Below are positions 25,217 to 35,200 of a stretch of DNA of 64,000 nt, one piece after another. The position numbers and the translations under genes were made by a program. Under the pieces are notes generated by a model, which saw nothing but the letters and a program-made list of their open reading frames with translations, ran no database searches and was not told the origin of the DNA. The number at the start of each line of letters is the position of its first letter. The first letter of the stretch is position 1. Source of the DNA: Roseivirga sp. 4D4 (GTDB lineage: Bacteria; Bacteroidota; Bacteroidia; Cytophagales; Cyclobacteriaceae); contig NZ_MDGP01000001.1 in the NCBI RefSeq assembly GCF_001747095.1, positions 3,889,001 through 3,953,000 on the forward strand, written 5' to 3'.

Positions 25217-27958
25217 TTAAGCGAAAGCTTTGTTAATAATTTCTTCTTGTTCTTGGGCGTGAACCTTGGCATATCCTGTAGCAGGTGAAGCACTTGCTTT
25301 TCGGGAAATAAGTGTAAGGTCTTGCTCTTTATATGCACGCTGTACAAAACTCCAATAACCCATATTTTCAGGTTCTTCTTGAAGCCAGATATATTCAGCG
25401 TTTTTATACTTGTTCAGTATTTTATTCACCTGATTGACAGGGAAAGGCTGTATTTGCTCAATTCTGATGAGCGCAATGTCCTTTCTTTTATCCTTTTCCT
25501 TACGTTCTAATAGGTCGTAGTAGACTTTACCCGAAGTAAGGATCACTTTCTTGACTGATTTTGCAGTTACATTATCATCGCTAATAACTTCTTTAAAACC
25601 ACCAGAAGTAAATTCATCTAAAGGCGAAACGGCTTTAGGGTGCCTCAATAGAGATTTAGGTGACATAACCACAAGTGGTTTTCTGAACTCCCAAGTCAGT
25701 TGTCTTCTCAATGCGTGGAAGAAGTTAGAGGGGGTGGTAATATTGGCAACTACCATATTATACTCAGCGCTAAGCTGAAGATATCGTTCAGGCCGTGCAT
25801 TAGAATGCTCAGGTCCTTGACCTTCGTAGCCATGAGGCAGTAACAGCACCATGCCATTCATACGCTGCCACTTTGTTTCTGAACACGAAACGAATTGATC
25901 GATCATCACCTGAGCACCATTGGCAAAGTCACCAAATTGTGCTTCCCAGATGGTCAAGGCGTTTGGATTGGCCATGGCATAACCAAATTCGAATCCCATA
26001 ACACCGAATTCAGATAATAGAGAGTTATAGATTTCAAACTTATGTTCAATTCCCTCTACATGATCAAGGCTGTTATGCGCTTGATTAGTATTCATATCAC
26101 GCAGTACCGCATGTCTGTGAGAGAAGGTGCCACGCTGAACATCCTGACCTGTGAGGCGGACTTTTTTACCATCTAAAAGAAGGGATCCGTAAGCCAAAAG
26201 TTCACCACCAGCCCAGTTCAACATTTTGTCCTTGAAGAACATGTCATTTCTTTGCTTCAGCTGTTTCTCAATCTGCTTTAATGGCTTAAAGCCATCAGGA
26301 ACAGAGGTAAGTGCCTTAGCGACTTTCTCAATGTTTTCAGCTGAGATTCCTGTTGCTGGAGATTGTTCAAAGTCTTCAGGTTTTGACCTTCTCAAATTTC
26401 TCCACTCTTCTTCTAAAGGTTGATAAGTGTACGGTAAAGGCTTTTGCTTGACCATATTCAACCGATCTTGAAGCGTTGACCTGAACTCTTTGTCCATGTT
26501 TTTGGCCAATGCGGCCTCCACCTCACCTTTTTCAATGAGTTGCTTATTATAAACCTCACGTGGGTTCGGATGCTTGGATATCTTATTATAAAGAGAAGGT
26601 TGAGTGAATTTAGGTTCATCACTTTCATTGTGTCCATGGCGTCTATAGCAGACCATATCCACAAAAATGTCTCTTTGGAATTTCTGTCGATACTCAACGG
26701 CAAATTGAACGCAGAAAATCACCGCCTCCGGATCGTCACCATTCACATGTAGCACAGGTGCATCGATCATTTTGGCCACGTCCGTGGAATAAATACTTGA
26801 TCTAGCATCGTCAAAATCCGTGGTAAATCCGACTTGATTATTGATAACAAAGTGGATTGTTCCTCCGGTATTGTAGCCTTCAAGCTTGCTCATTTGAACA
26901 ACCTCATAAACAATACCTTGCCCTGCCACCGCAGCATCTCCATGTATCAAGACTGGGAGAACTTTCGATCGATCCCTGTCGTACTCAACATCTCCTTTAG
27001 CACGAACAAAACCCTCTACTACTGGATTAACCGCTTCTAAGTGAGATGGGTTAGGTGCCAATTTCAGTTCAACCGTTTCGCCATTAGTAGCGGTCACCTG
27101 ACTCGAAAAGCCCAAGTGATACTTGACATCACCATCTCCCATAGTCAGATCTGGAGTAGCCCCGCCTTCAAATTCGTTGAAGATTTGCTCATAGGTTTTG
27201 CCCATGATATTTGCAAGTACATTCAGCCTACCCCTATGGGCCATCCCAATCATTACTTCTTTAAGACCCAATTCTGCTCCTTTGTTAATGATTGCATCTA
27301 GAGCAGGTATGGTCGTTTCACCGCCTTCCAGTGAGAAACGCTTTTGACCGAGGTACTTGGTATGAAGGAAGTTTTCGAAAACAACGGCTTCATTTAGCTT
27401 GGAAAGAATACGTTTTCTCTGTTCTGTCGATGGATTAAAACTTAGCGCTTCCTTCTCAATTTTTTCTCTTAACCAACTAAGCTTCTCAGGGTCTCGAACA
27501 GACATATATTCGAAGCCCACAGTACCCTCATAGATGTACTTAAGCGTCTCAATGATCTTACGCAAGGTAGCTTTGCCTATGCCGATCTCTTCTCCAGATA
27601 GAAATTCAGTATCAAGATCAGCATCAGATAGATTGAAATATTGAAGATCGAGAATTGGCTTTCTGTCTTTTCTTTCTCTGACAGGGTTGGTTTTGGACCT
27701 TAAGTGAGCCCTTGTACGGTAAGCGTGGATTAAGTTGCGTACCTGAACTTCTTTTGCATTTCCGATACCGCTTTGGGTGACAGTTCCAGAAGAACTCTGT
27801 CCATTGGGTAACATTGGGAATTGCTCTTGAGCAAACTCGAAGCCTTCAAAGAATTTTTTCCAGCCTTCATCAACACTCGAAGGGTCAGACTTAAATTGCT
27901 GATATAAAGCATCTATGGCTTTTGGATCGGCATTGCTTAAATAGGTGTAATTGTCCAT
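25217..27958 (-). CDS. sucA: 2-oxoglutarate dehydrogenase E1
   Basis: A 913-residue thiamine-diphosphate enzyme that decarboxylates 2-oxoglutarate in the TCA cycle. The N-terminus (MDNYTYLSNADPKAIDALYQ, then DPSSVDEGWKKFF) is the segment that binds E2 in this family. Catalytic landmarks include IGMAHRGRLNVLAN, IHGDAAVAGQGIVYE (TPP site), FVDMVCYRRHGHNESDEP and LPHGYEGQGPEHSNARPERY. Length is as expected (about 930 in E. coli). It is the first gene of the operon, with a predicted promoter 29 bases upstream, and is divergent from rpsP. Confidence 0.96.
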   Translation of the reverse strand: MDNYTYLSNADPKAIDALYQQFKSDPSSVDEGWKKFFEGFEFAQEQFPMLPNGQSSSGTVTQSGIGNAKEVQVRNLIHAYRTRAHLRSKTNPVRERKDRKPILDLQYFNLSDADLDTEFLSGEEIGIGKATLRKIIETLKYIYEGTVGFEYMSVRDPEKLSWLREKIEKEALSFNPSTEQRKRILSKLNEAVVFENFLHTKYLGQKRFSLEGGETTIPALDAIINKGAELGLKEVMIGMAHRGRLNVLANIMGKTYEQIFNEFEGGATPDLTMGDGDVKYHLGFSSQVTATNGETVELKLAPNPSHLEAVNPVVEGFVRAKGDVEYDRDRSKVLPVLIHGDAAVAGQGIVYEVVQMSKLEGYNTGGTIHFVINNQVGFTTDFDDARSSIYSTDVAKMIDAPVLHVNGDDPEAVIFCVQFAVEYRQKFQRDIFVDMVCYRRHGHNESDEPKFTQPSLYNKISKHPNPREVYNKQLIEKGEVEAALAKNMDKEFRSTLQDRLNMVKQKPLPYTYQPLEEEWRNLRRSKPEDFEQSPATGISAENIEKVAKALTSVPDGFKPLKQIEKQLKQRNDMFFKDKMLNWAGGELLAYGSLLLDGKKVRLTGQDVQRGTFSHRHAVLRDMNTNQAHNSLDHVEGIEHKFEIYNSLLSEFGVMGFEFGYAMANPNALTIWEAQFGDFANGAQVMIDQFVSCSETKWQRMNGMVLLLPHGYEGQGPEHSNARPERYLQLSAEYNMVVANITTPSNFFHALRRQLTWEFRKPLVVMSPKSLLRHPKAVSPLDEFTSGGFKEVISDDNVTAKSVKKVILTSGKVYYDLLERKEKDKRKDIALIRIEQIQPFPVNQVNKILNKYKNAEYIWLQEEPENMGYWSFVQRAYKEQDLTLISRKASASPATGYAKVHAQEQEEIINKAFA

Positions 27959-27986
27959 GGCAAGTTTTGTTCCTGACAGTTAACAA

Positions 27987-28016
27987 CAAAAGTACTGGAA
28001 TGGTTTAGGCTTTAAA
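27987..28016 (-). promoter_or_regulatory. Promoter of sucA-sucB-lpd
   Basis: On the minus strand, TACTTTTG (27994-27987) is a good -7 element; 19 bases further upstream is TTT instead of the usual TTG. A 7-bp inverted repeat (AAAACCG, 6-base loop, CGGTTTT; 28015-28034) begins right at the -33 position and might be a binding site. Otherwise the 268-base gap to rpsP holds only the rpsP promoter. Confidence 0.5.
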
Positions 28017-28130
28017 AACCGTTTATGCGGTTTTACAAATATTATATATTGATCATGGTTTCTTTTTGGACATATTAATCCAGATTAACAGTGCTTGATC
28101 ATATGGACTCTTTATATATTATCACAATGC

Positions 28131-28161
28131 TTTACCAGATTAAAAAAAACGCTTACCTTTG
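28131..28161 (+). promoter_or_regulatory. Promoter of rpsP-rimM-trmD
   Basis: TACCTTTG at 28154-28161 followed by CAGTCC, with TTT at 28131-28133 (20-base spacing). The same TTTGCAGTCC follows the -7 element of rplS, so the two translation transcripts share a promoter style. The leader of about 60 bases carries a small hairpin (GAGGA / TCCTC) near 28193-28207. Confidence 0.6.
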
Positions 28162-28226
28162 CAGTCCTTTTCGGGACGTGTTCCTGAAAATTTGAGGACG
28201 AGATCCTCGTAGAACTTAAAAGTTAT

Positions 28227-29030
28227 ATGGCTGTTAAAATCAGATTGGCCCGAAGAGGCCGCAAAAAAAGAGCGATGTACGATGTTGTCATCGCAGACGC
28301 TAGAGCACCACGTGATGGTCGCTTTATTGAGAAAATCGGAACCTACAATCCAAACACTGATCCTGCATCGATTAATATCGATAATGATAAGGCGTTTGAT
28401 TGGGTAATGAAAGGTGCACAACCTACTGACACTGTTAGAGCAATGCTTTCTTATAGAGGCGTTATGTTCAGAAAACATTTGCAAGTAGGTGTGGATAAAG
28501 GCGCAATCTCGCAAGAAGATGCTGACAAGAAATTGGCTGCATGGATTGAAGAGAAAGAGTCTAAGATCACAGGCAAGACTGATCAGTTGGCTAAGGCTAA
28601 AGCTGATGCAAGAAAAGCTAAACTTGAAGCTGAGGCTAAAGTAAGTGCTGCAAGAGCAGAAGCAATTGCTGCTAAGAATGTGGTAGTAGAAGAGGTGGTT
28701 GAGGAAGAAACTGCTGAAGCTACTGAAACTGTTGAAGCGGAAGCTCCTGGGGTTGAAGAAGCACCAGTAGAAGAGGCCGTGGCTGAAGAAGCTCCTGCAG
28801 TTGAAGAGGCGCCAGCAGAAGAAGCTGATGCTGAAGAAACTCCAGCGGTTGAAGAGGCCCCAGTTGAGGAAGTAGCTGCAGAAGCTGCTCCTGAAGTAAC
28901 TGAGACTCCTGCTGAAGAAGAGGCTGAAGCGCCTGCCGCTGAGGCTACTGAAGAAGCACCGAAAGCTGAAGCCGAAGAGGCACCAGCTGCTGATGCATCT
29001 GAAGAAGCTTCCGAAGAGGAAAAAGCTTAA
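28227..29030 (+). CDS. rpsP: 30S ribosomal protein S16 with a long acidic Ala/Glu/Pro-rich tail
   Basis: A 267-residue S16. The first 85 residues are the conserved protein ([20 protein letters not shown], then [13 protein letters not shown] and [12 protein letters not shown]). A Lys/Ala-rich helical stretch runs to about residue 150, then more than 110 residues of repeats such as [14 protein letters not shown]. Standard S16 is about 80-90 residues; extensions are common in Bacteroidota, but this one triples the protein. The tail is low-complexity and surely disordered and acidic. It leads an operon with rimM and trmD, the usual order. The tail's function is unknown. Confidence 0.96.
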   Translation: MAVKIRLARRGRKKRAMYDVVIADARAPRDGRFIEKIGTYNPNTDPASINIDNDKAFDWVMKGAQPTDTVRAMLSYRGVMFRKHLQVGVDKGAISQEDADKKLAAWIEEKESKITGKTDQLAKAKADARKAKLEAEAKVSAARAEAIAAKNVVVEEVVEEETAEATETVEAEAPGVEEAPVEEAVAEEAPAVEEAPAEEADAEETPAVEEAPVEEVAAEAAPEVTETPAEEEAEAPAAEATEEAPKAEAEEAPAADASEEASEEEKA

Positions 29031-29045
29031 GAAAGCAAATTCGCC

Positions 29046-29591
29046 ATGACGATTGACGACTGTTATCAATTAGGTTACATAGTCAAGACACATGGTTTAA
29101 AGGGTGAGGTTCAGATTTATCTGGATGTAGACTCTCCCAAGGAATATCAAAATTTGGAATCAGTTTTTGTTCTTCAAGGACAACAGCTGGTTCCTTTTTT
29201 CATTGAATCCATGAGTAACTTAAATGGTGCCAAAGCCATTGTGGGTTTTGAAGATATCGAAACCTTAGAAAGTGCTCAGGCCTTGAAGGGGAGTGAATTG
29301 TATCTGCCGTTAGAGGCACTACCGAAGCTTTCCGACAAAGAGTTCTATCTGCATGAGATCATTGGGTTTGACTTAAATGATGCATCAACCGACAGTATAG
29401 TTGGTAAGATTGAGAATGTCATCGAATCTGGGCCACAACTATTGTTCTCAGTATTGGCTGATAAGAAAGTTGAAGTTTTGATACCCTACACTGAGGGGCT
29501 ATTGGTTTCGCTGGATCGGGAAGAGAAAACCATTTCCTTAAATGTCCCGGATGGTTTGATCGATATCTATTTAGATGGTGATGAGGATTGA
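29046..29591 (+). CDS. rimM: Ribosome maturation factor RimM
   Basis: A 181-residue 16S rRNA processing factor that binds S19 and helps assemble the 30S head. The N-terminal RimM domain starts [21 protein letters not shown]; the C-terminal PRC-barrel domain includes [11 protein letters not shown] and the end segment [30 protein letters not shown]. It lies 15 bases after rpsP and overlaps trmD by 11 bases. The order rpsP-rimM-trmD-(rplS) is conserved across bacteria. Confidence 0.95.
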   Translation: MTIDDCYQLGYIVKTHGLKGEVQIYLDVDSPKEYQNLESVFVLQGQQLVPFFIESMSNLNGAKAIVGFEDIETLESAQALKGSELYLPLEALPKLSDKEFYLHEIIGFDLNDASTDSIVGKIENVIESGPQLLFSVLADKKVEVLIPYTEGLLVSLDREEKTISLNVPDGLIDIYLDGDED

Positions 29592-30258
29592 TATCATTAC
29601 GTGCTTACCAAAACTGTTGGAGAGTCCATTTAGTCACTCCATACTTCAGCGTGCTCAAGACAAAGGAATTGTTGAGGTCGTTGTTCATGATTTGAGAGCT
29701 TACGCTGTCAATAAGAAGAAACAACTTGATGATTACGCCTATGGCGGAGGGGCTGGGATGGTTATGTTAATTGAGCCTATCGATAAATGTATCTCATCAC
29801 TAAAGGAAGAGCGAGAGTATGATGAGGTGATCTACATGACCCCTGATGGTGAAACGCTAAACCAACAAATAGCAAATGAGCTATCCCTTAAGGGAAACAT
29901 TATAATTCTTTGCGGTCATTATAAGGGAGTAGACGAAAGGGTTAGAGAGCGTTTTATTACCAGAGAGATCAGTATAGGAGATTACGTGTTGTCGGGAGGC
30001 GAGCTCGGAGCAGCAGTATTATCAGATGCAATCATCAGATTGATTCCGGGTGTGCTGTCTGATGAAACATCAGCCTTGACAGATTCTTTTCAAGACAATT
30101 TGTTAGCACCACCTGTTTATACGCGTCCTGCAGAATACAAAGGAATGGCTGTTCCTGAAGTGCTGCTTTCGGGCCATGAAAAGAAGATTGAAGAGTGGCG
30201 ATTTCAACAATCGTTGGAAAGAACCAAAAAGAGACGTCCAGACCTGCTGGATGACTAA
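29581..30258 (+). CDS. trmD: tRNA (guanine37-N1)-methyltransferase
   Basis: A 225-residue SPOUT-class methyltransferase that makes m1G37 and so prevents frameshifting. I chose ATG 29581 over the in-frame ATG at 29575 because the family begins [17 protein letters not shown]. The SAM-binding trefoil knot is visible in [15 protein letters not shown] and [15 protein letters not shown], and the C-terminal domain ends with [20 protein letters not shown]. It overlaps rimM by 11 bases. The next gene, rplS, has its own promoter after a gap of about 90 bases. Confidence 0.95.
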   Translation: MRIDIITCLPKLLESPFSHSILQRAQDKGIVEVVVHDLRAYAVNKKKQLDDYAYGGGAGMVMLIEPIDKCISSLKEEREYDEVIYMTPDGETLNQQIANELSLKGNIIILCGHYKGVDERVRERFITREISIGDYVLSGGELGAAVLSDAIIRLIPGVLSDETSALTDSFQDNLLAPPVYTRPAEYKGMAVPEVLLSGHEKKIEEWRFQQSLERTKKRRPDLLDD

Positions 30259-30299
30259 AAATTTTCTGATTCAGTATCAGTTTATAAAAAAGTAATTTC

Positions 30300-30307
30300 T
30301 ATATTTG
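30300..30307 (+). promoter_or_regulatory. -7 element of rplS promoter
   Basis: TATATTTG followed by CAGTCC, the same downstream sequence as in the rpsP promoter. No good TTG is at the right distance upstream. Its presence indicates that L19 can be transcribed separately from trmD and puts the ATG at 30347 about 33 bases downstream of the start point. Confidence 0.5.
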
Positions 30308-30346
30308 CAGTCCAATTTTGGGAAGACCAGATTAAGAACGAAGATT

Positions 30347-30706
30347 ATGAGCGATCTTATCAAATTTATAGAGGAAGAAAGTAACGAGAGAAGAGCTTCT
30401 TTTCCTGAATTCGGTGCTGGTGATACGGTTAACGTTCACGTGAAGATTAAAGAAGGCACGAAGGAAAGAATCCAGCAGTTTCAAGGAACTGTTATCCAAA
30501 GAAAAAACCCAGGATCAAACGGTGAGACTTTCACTGTAAGAAAAATCTCTGGAGGTGTAGGTGTTGAAAGAATCTTCCCATTGCTTTCTCCAAGTCTTGA
30601 CAAAATCGAGGTATTGAGAAGAGGTAAAGTAAGAAGAGCTAGACTTTACTACCTAAGAGGGCGTCAAGGTAAGGCTGCCAGAATCAAAGAGAAGATTTCT
30701 AGATAG
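30347..30706 (+). CDS. rplS: 50S ribosomal protein L19
   Basis: A 119-residue L19. The frame is open upstream to 30305, but the family N-terminus is [11 protein letters not shown], from the ATG at 30347, and the upstream part lies at the promoter. Recognisable segments are [30 protein letters not shown], and the C-terminal [25 protein letters not shown]. It is the last gene of the translation cluster, followed by a strong terminator. Confidence 0.97.
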   Translation: MSDLIKFIEEESNERRASFPEFGAGDTVNVHVKIKEGTKERIQQFQGTVIQRKNPGSNGETFTVRKISGGVGVERIFPLLSPSLDKIEVLRRGKVRRARLYYLRGRQGKAARIKEKISR

Positions 30707-30727
30707 TTCTTGTGCTAAAAAGATATT

Positions 30728-30767
30728 GAAGCCCCACCCCGAAACTTCGGGGGTCGGGGCTTTTTTT
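30728..30767 (+). terminator. Intrinsic terminator of rplS
   Basis: A long GC-rich hairpin (arms AGCCCCaCCCC and GGGGGtCGGGGCT with a small bulge, 30730-30761) followed by seven T residues. Confidence 0.88.
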
Positions 30768-30836
30768 ATGTTCTGAATTTAGAATCGCACGTTTATTGCT
30801 TGTCAAAAAGCAGTTTTAAATTCAAAAAATCTCAAC

Positions 30837-31259
30837 ATGAAAAAGCTATTCTTTATCGCACTACTCCTTATTTCTGCGAACCTGGTAAAGGCGCAAGTCG
30901 GTTTCTCTTATCATCAATCTACGCTTGTTAGCTCTTTTGGTATCTCTACTAATCCAGATAAGAAAATTTGGGGGGAGGCCAGGATTGGTGCCAATTCGAC
31001 TGAATTTGACATCACGGCCATGGCCCTCTATAACGTGGTAGAGCGAGAGGATTTTAAGCTCTACTCAGGGCTTGGGCTAGGTACTACTTATCAAGATGGT
31101 AACTTCGCTCTGGCACTTGGTTTCCAAGTCAAGCCAATTGAGAAAAAGGATAATTTCACCCTTTTTGGAGAGTATACGCCACTTTTTAGTTCAGATGAAG
31201 GAAGCTTTCTGGCATCTGGAAGCATAGGCATCCGATACTTTCTAAAGAGAAAAAAATAG
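30837..31259 (+). CDS. Secreted protein of unknown function, possible outer-membrane beta-barrel
   Basis: A 140-residue protein with a clear signal peptide (about residues 1-19, cleavage after KAQ). The mature part alternates hydrophobic and polar residues and has several Gly/Ala-Phe/Tyr strands (LYSGLGLGTTYQ, FALALGFQVKPIE, LFGEYTPLF, LASGSIGIRYFLK). The final strand ends in an aromatic and basic residues, as in small OmpW- or porin-like barrels. With only about 120 mature residues it would have at most eight strands. Single gene after the rplS terminator. Family not recognised. Confidence 0.7.
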   Translation: MKKLFFIALLLISANLVKAQVGFSYHQSTLVSSFGISTNPDKKIWGEARIGANSTEFDITAMALYNVVEREDFKLYSGLGLGTTYQDGNFALALGFQVKPIEKKDNFTLFGEYTPLFSSDEGSFLASGSIGIRYFLKRKK

Positions 31260-31386
31260 TTGATCTGTCGAGCGTCAAAGTTACGACTCAATAATTTTTT
31301 GAGGAACGATTGACTTATGTAGCGTCATTTTGTCACTAATTCAAAAAAGGCTCGTTAATTGCAATCGAGAGTCAAAATTTGCATTA

Positions 31387-32160
31387 GTGGTCACAATTAA
31401 TTTTCACAAATATCAGGGAACCGGAAATGACTTCGTCATGATTGATAATCGTGATGGACACTTTGACAAATCTGATTTGGAAATGGTGTCCTCGCTTTGT
31501 GATCGCAGATTTGGTGTGGGTGCTGACGGTGTTATCCTCATAGAGGAGGCTGAAAGTGCAGACTTTGAAATGATATACTACAATCCTGATGGATCGCAAT
31601 CCCTCTGTGGTAACGGTAGTCGCTGCGCTGTGATGTTTGCCAGAGACCTGGGAATGATTCAAAATGACACAAGCTTCCTGGCCATTGACGGACTTCACAA
31701 AGCACATATAGTGGACGGACTAGTGCATCTATTGATGCATGATGTATCCGTATATGAGAACATTGGAGACGACTACTTGATCGATACAGGCTCACCACAC
31801 TATTTGACTTATGTGGATAGCACTGAGTCTATCGATCCAGTGGATGCAGGAAGAGAGATTCGTTATTCAGATCGCTTTTCTAAGGAGGGTGTCAATGTCA
31901 ATTTTCTTGAGAAAGTGAGTGATGACGAATTGAAGATTCGCACTTATGAGAGAGGCGTGGAAGGAGAGACATTTTCATGCGGTACAGGCTGTACGGCAGC
32001 GGCCCTTTCATTGGGACTGAAAACTGGCGTTGATCACGTTAAACTCAATGCCATAGGAGGAGAACTAAAAGTGTCCTTTAAAAAGGACGGAGAGCGTTTT
32101 AAAGACATCTATCTTATTGGCCCGGCTGAAAGAGTTTTCGGTGGACAAATAAGCCTATAA
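31387..32160 (+). CDS. dapF: Diaminopimelate epimerase
   Basis: A 257-residue epimerase that converts LL- to meso-diaminopimelate for lysine and peptidoglycan. I place the start at GTG 31387, giving MVTINFHKYQGTGNDFVMID, the normal family start; the frame is open back to a TTG at 31330 but no ATG is available, and the extra residues do not look like DapF. The two catalytic cysteines are in CGNGSRCAV (Cys80) and SCGTGCTAAALS (the first Cys, near residue 199). It precedes secA with a 65-base gap and may have its own promoter. The start codon remains somewhat uncertain. Confidence 0.93.
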   Translation: MVTINFHKYQGTGNDFVMIDNRDGHFDKSDLEMVSSLCDRRFGVGADGVILIEEAESADFEMIYYNPDGSQSLCGNGSRCAVMFARDLGMIQNDTSFLAIDGLHKAHIVDGLVHLLMHDVSVYENIGDDYLIDTGSPHYLTYVDSTESIDPVDAGREIRYSDRFSKEGVNVNFLEKVSDDELKIRTYERGVEGETFSCGTGCTAAALSLGLKTGVDHVKLNAIGGELKVSFKKDGERFKDIYLIGPAERVFGGQISL

Positions 32161-32225
32161 GTTTATAGAGTCATGCTTTCTTTATTAATACACAAGAAAT
32201 TAACTTTAGCGTATAAAGATTTAAT

Positions 32226-35200
32226 ATGAGCATTTTAACGAAGGGGATATCAAAGCTTTTCGGAAGTAAATCAGATCGAGATGTTAAGGAGGTAACTCCA
32301 ATTGTTGGCGAGATCAATGCGGTTTACGAAACGCTTTCTGGTATCAGTGATGAAGAGCTAAGAGGTAGGACTCAAGCGTTCAAGGATCGTATAGCAACCG
32401 ACCTAAAAGAAATTGATAGTGAAATAGCGGCCCTTCAACAACGCGTAGAAGATGAACCGGATCTCGATATCCAAGAGAAAGACAACATCTTCCAATCTAT
32501 CGACAAGCTCGAAGAAAAGCGTAACGAAGAACTTGAAGTGGTTCTTAAAGACATACTTCCTGATGCCTTTGCTACCGTGAAAGAAACCGCCAGACGTTTC
32601 AAAGAAAACGGTAAGTTGGTTGTCAGTGCTAATATGATGGATCGCCAGTTAGCCACAACAGGTGATCATATTCAGATTGATGGAGATACAGCCACTTGGC
32701 ATAATGAGTGGGTTGCGGCAGGTAACCTTTTGAAGTGGGAAATGCTTCACTATGATGTGCAATTGATTGGTGGTATTGTACTTCATAATGGTAAGATTGC
32801 GGAGATGGCTACAGGTGAGGGTAAGACCCTTGTGGCCACCTTACCAGCCTATCTAAATGCATTGGCTGGCAGAGGTGTTCATGTGGTCACAGTAAATGAC
32901 TACCTGGCCAAGCGAGATTCAGAGTGGATGGCACCACTATTCCAATTCCATGGTCTTTCTATCGACTGTGTTGATAAGCACCAGCCAAACTCTGAGGAAA
33001 GAAGATCTGCCTACAGAGCCGACATTACCTACGGTACCAATAACGAATTCGGCTTTGACTACCTAAGAGACAACATGGCGCGTGAAGAGAAAGAATTGGT
33101 ACAGCGCAAGCACCATTACGCTATGGTCGATGAGGTAGATTCTGTACTGATTGATGAAGCCAGAACTCCTCTAATCATTTCTGGGCCAGTGCCGCGAGGT
33201 GATGAGCACGAGTTCTACGAACTAAAACCACGGATTCAAAAATTAGTGGATGCCCAACGAAAGATTTGTGGTCAATACTTAAATGATGCTAAGAGGCTAC
33301 TCAAAGAAGGTAATGAACAAGAAGGGGGACTAGCTCTATTCAGAGCGTTTAGAGGACTTCCGAAATACAAACCTTTGATTAAGTTTTTGAGTGAAACCGG
33401 GGTCAGATTGACTATGCAGAAGACAGAGAATTTCTATCTGCAAGACAATCAGAAAAACATGCCTCAGGCAGATGAGCCGTTGTACTTTACTATTGATGAG
33501 AAATCAAATGTGGTTAACCTCACTGAAAAAGGTACCGAACTTATTACCGGTGAAGGTGAAGATCCTAACTTTTTTATTCTAACAGATATTGGTGAGATAG
33601 TTGCCAAGTTTGAAAAGGACGACAGCCTGAGCGATGAAGACAAGCTGAAACAGAAGGATGAGGCGATAAAAGACTATAGTGTCAAGGCCCAGCGAATTCA
33701 TACCGTAAATCAATTGCTCAAGGCATTTACCATGTTTGAGCGCGATACTGAATATATCGTTGCCGAGAATAAGGTGAAAATTGTCGATGAGCAGACAGGT
33801 CGTGTGATGGATGGCCGAAGGTACTCGGATGGTCTACACCAAGCGATTGAAGCGAAGGAAAATGTTAAGGTAGAAGACGCTACGCAAACCTATGCGACCA
33901 TCACGCTGCAAAACTACTTCAGGATGTACCACAAATTGGCTGGTATGACAGGTACAGCAGAGACAGAGGCAGGAGAGTTTTGGGAAATCTATGAGTTGGA
34001 CACCGTTGTGATTCCCACCAATAGACCAATTCAAAGAGATGATAGGCAAGACAAAGTTTATAAGACGGTTCGCGAAAAATTCAATGCAGTAGTTGAGGAA
34101 ATTGTCGAGCTGACAGGACAAGGCCGTCCGGTCTTGGTGGGTACTACATCAGTTGAGATTTCTGAGGTACTCAGTAGAATGCTCAACTTGAAAAAGATTA
34201 AGCACCAGGTATTAAATGCAAAACAACATGCCAGCGAGGCTGATGTTGTTGCAGAGGCTGGTAAGCCAGGGACAGTGACCATAGCTACCAATATGGCAGG
34301 TCGTGGTACCGATATTAAGCTACACCCGGATTCTAAAGCTGCGGGTGGTCTTGCCATTATCGGTACTGAAAGACACGAATCGAGACGAGTCGACAGGCAG
34401 TTGAGAGGTCGTGCGGGACGTCAGGGAGACCCAGGAGCTTCACAGTTCTTTGTCTCTTTGGAAGATAACCTGATGCGTTTGTTTGGCTCAGATCGTGTTG
34501 CCAAGCTGATGGATAGAATGGGCTTGAAAGAGGGCGAAATGATTCAGCACTCTATGATTACTAAGTCTATCGAACGTGCTCAGAAAAAAGTAGAAGAGAA
34601 CAACTTCGGTACACGTAAGCGCCTTCTCGAGTATGATGATATCATGAATCAGCAGCGTACTGTGATTTATGACAGACGTAGAAATGCCTTGAAAGGAGAG
34701 CGTCTCCAGTTGGATATCATGAACATGTTGTACGATACCTGTGAAGATATCGTCAACAACAGCAAAGGCTCTGAAGACTACGATGCTTTCAAGTTGAGTT
34801 GCATTAGTACATTAGGTATCGATTCTAAGATTGATCAGGATGCTTTTACAAGAACCGATTTCAACAATTTGATCAACGATTTGTATGATGAGGCATTCGC
34901 AGCCTATCAGCAAAAGAATAAGACCATTGCCGAATCAACGCTACCGCTCTTAAAGCACATTCAAAAAGAGCGCGGTGCTACGGTTGAGAATATCCTACTG
35001 CCATTTACTGATGGCAAGCGTCAAATCGGTGTTCCTGTAAACTTGCAGAAGACCATCGATACTGAAAACGCGGAGATGATAAAAGCCATGGAGAAGGCGA
35101 TCACCTTAGGTGTGATTGACTTGACATGGAAAGAACACCTACGTGATATGGATGACTTGAAACAGTCAGTTCAAAATGCAGTCTACGAGCAGAAAGATCC

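Noticed and set aside
28140..29069. A 309-residue leftward open frame opposite rpsP, rich in Ser/Phe/Cys
   Set aside because: It is the complement of the repetitive Glu/Ala/Pro codons of the S16 tail; its composition follows directly from them, and it has no promoter or family resemblance.
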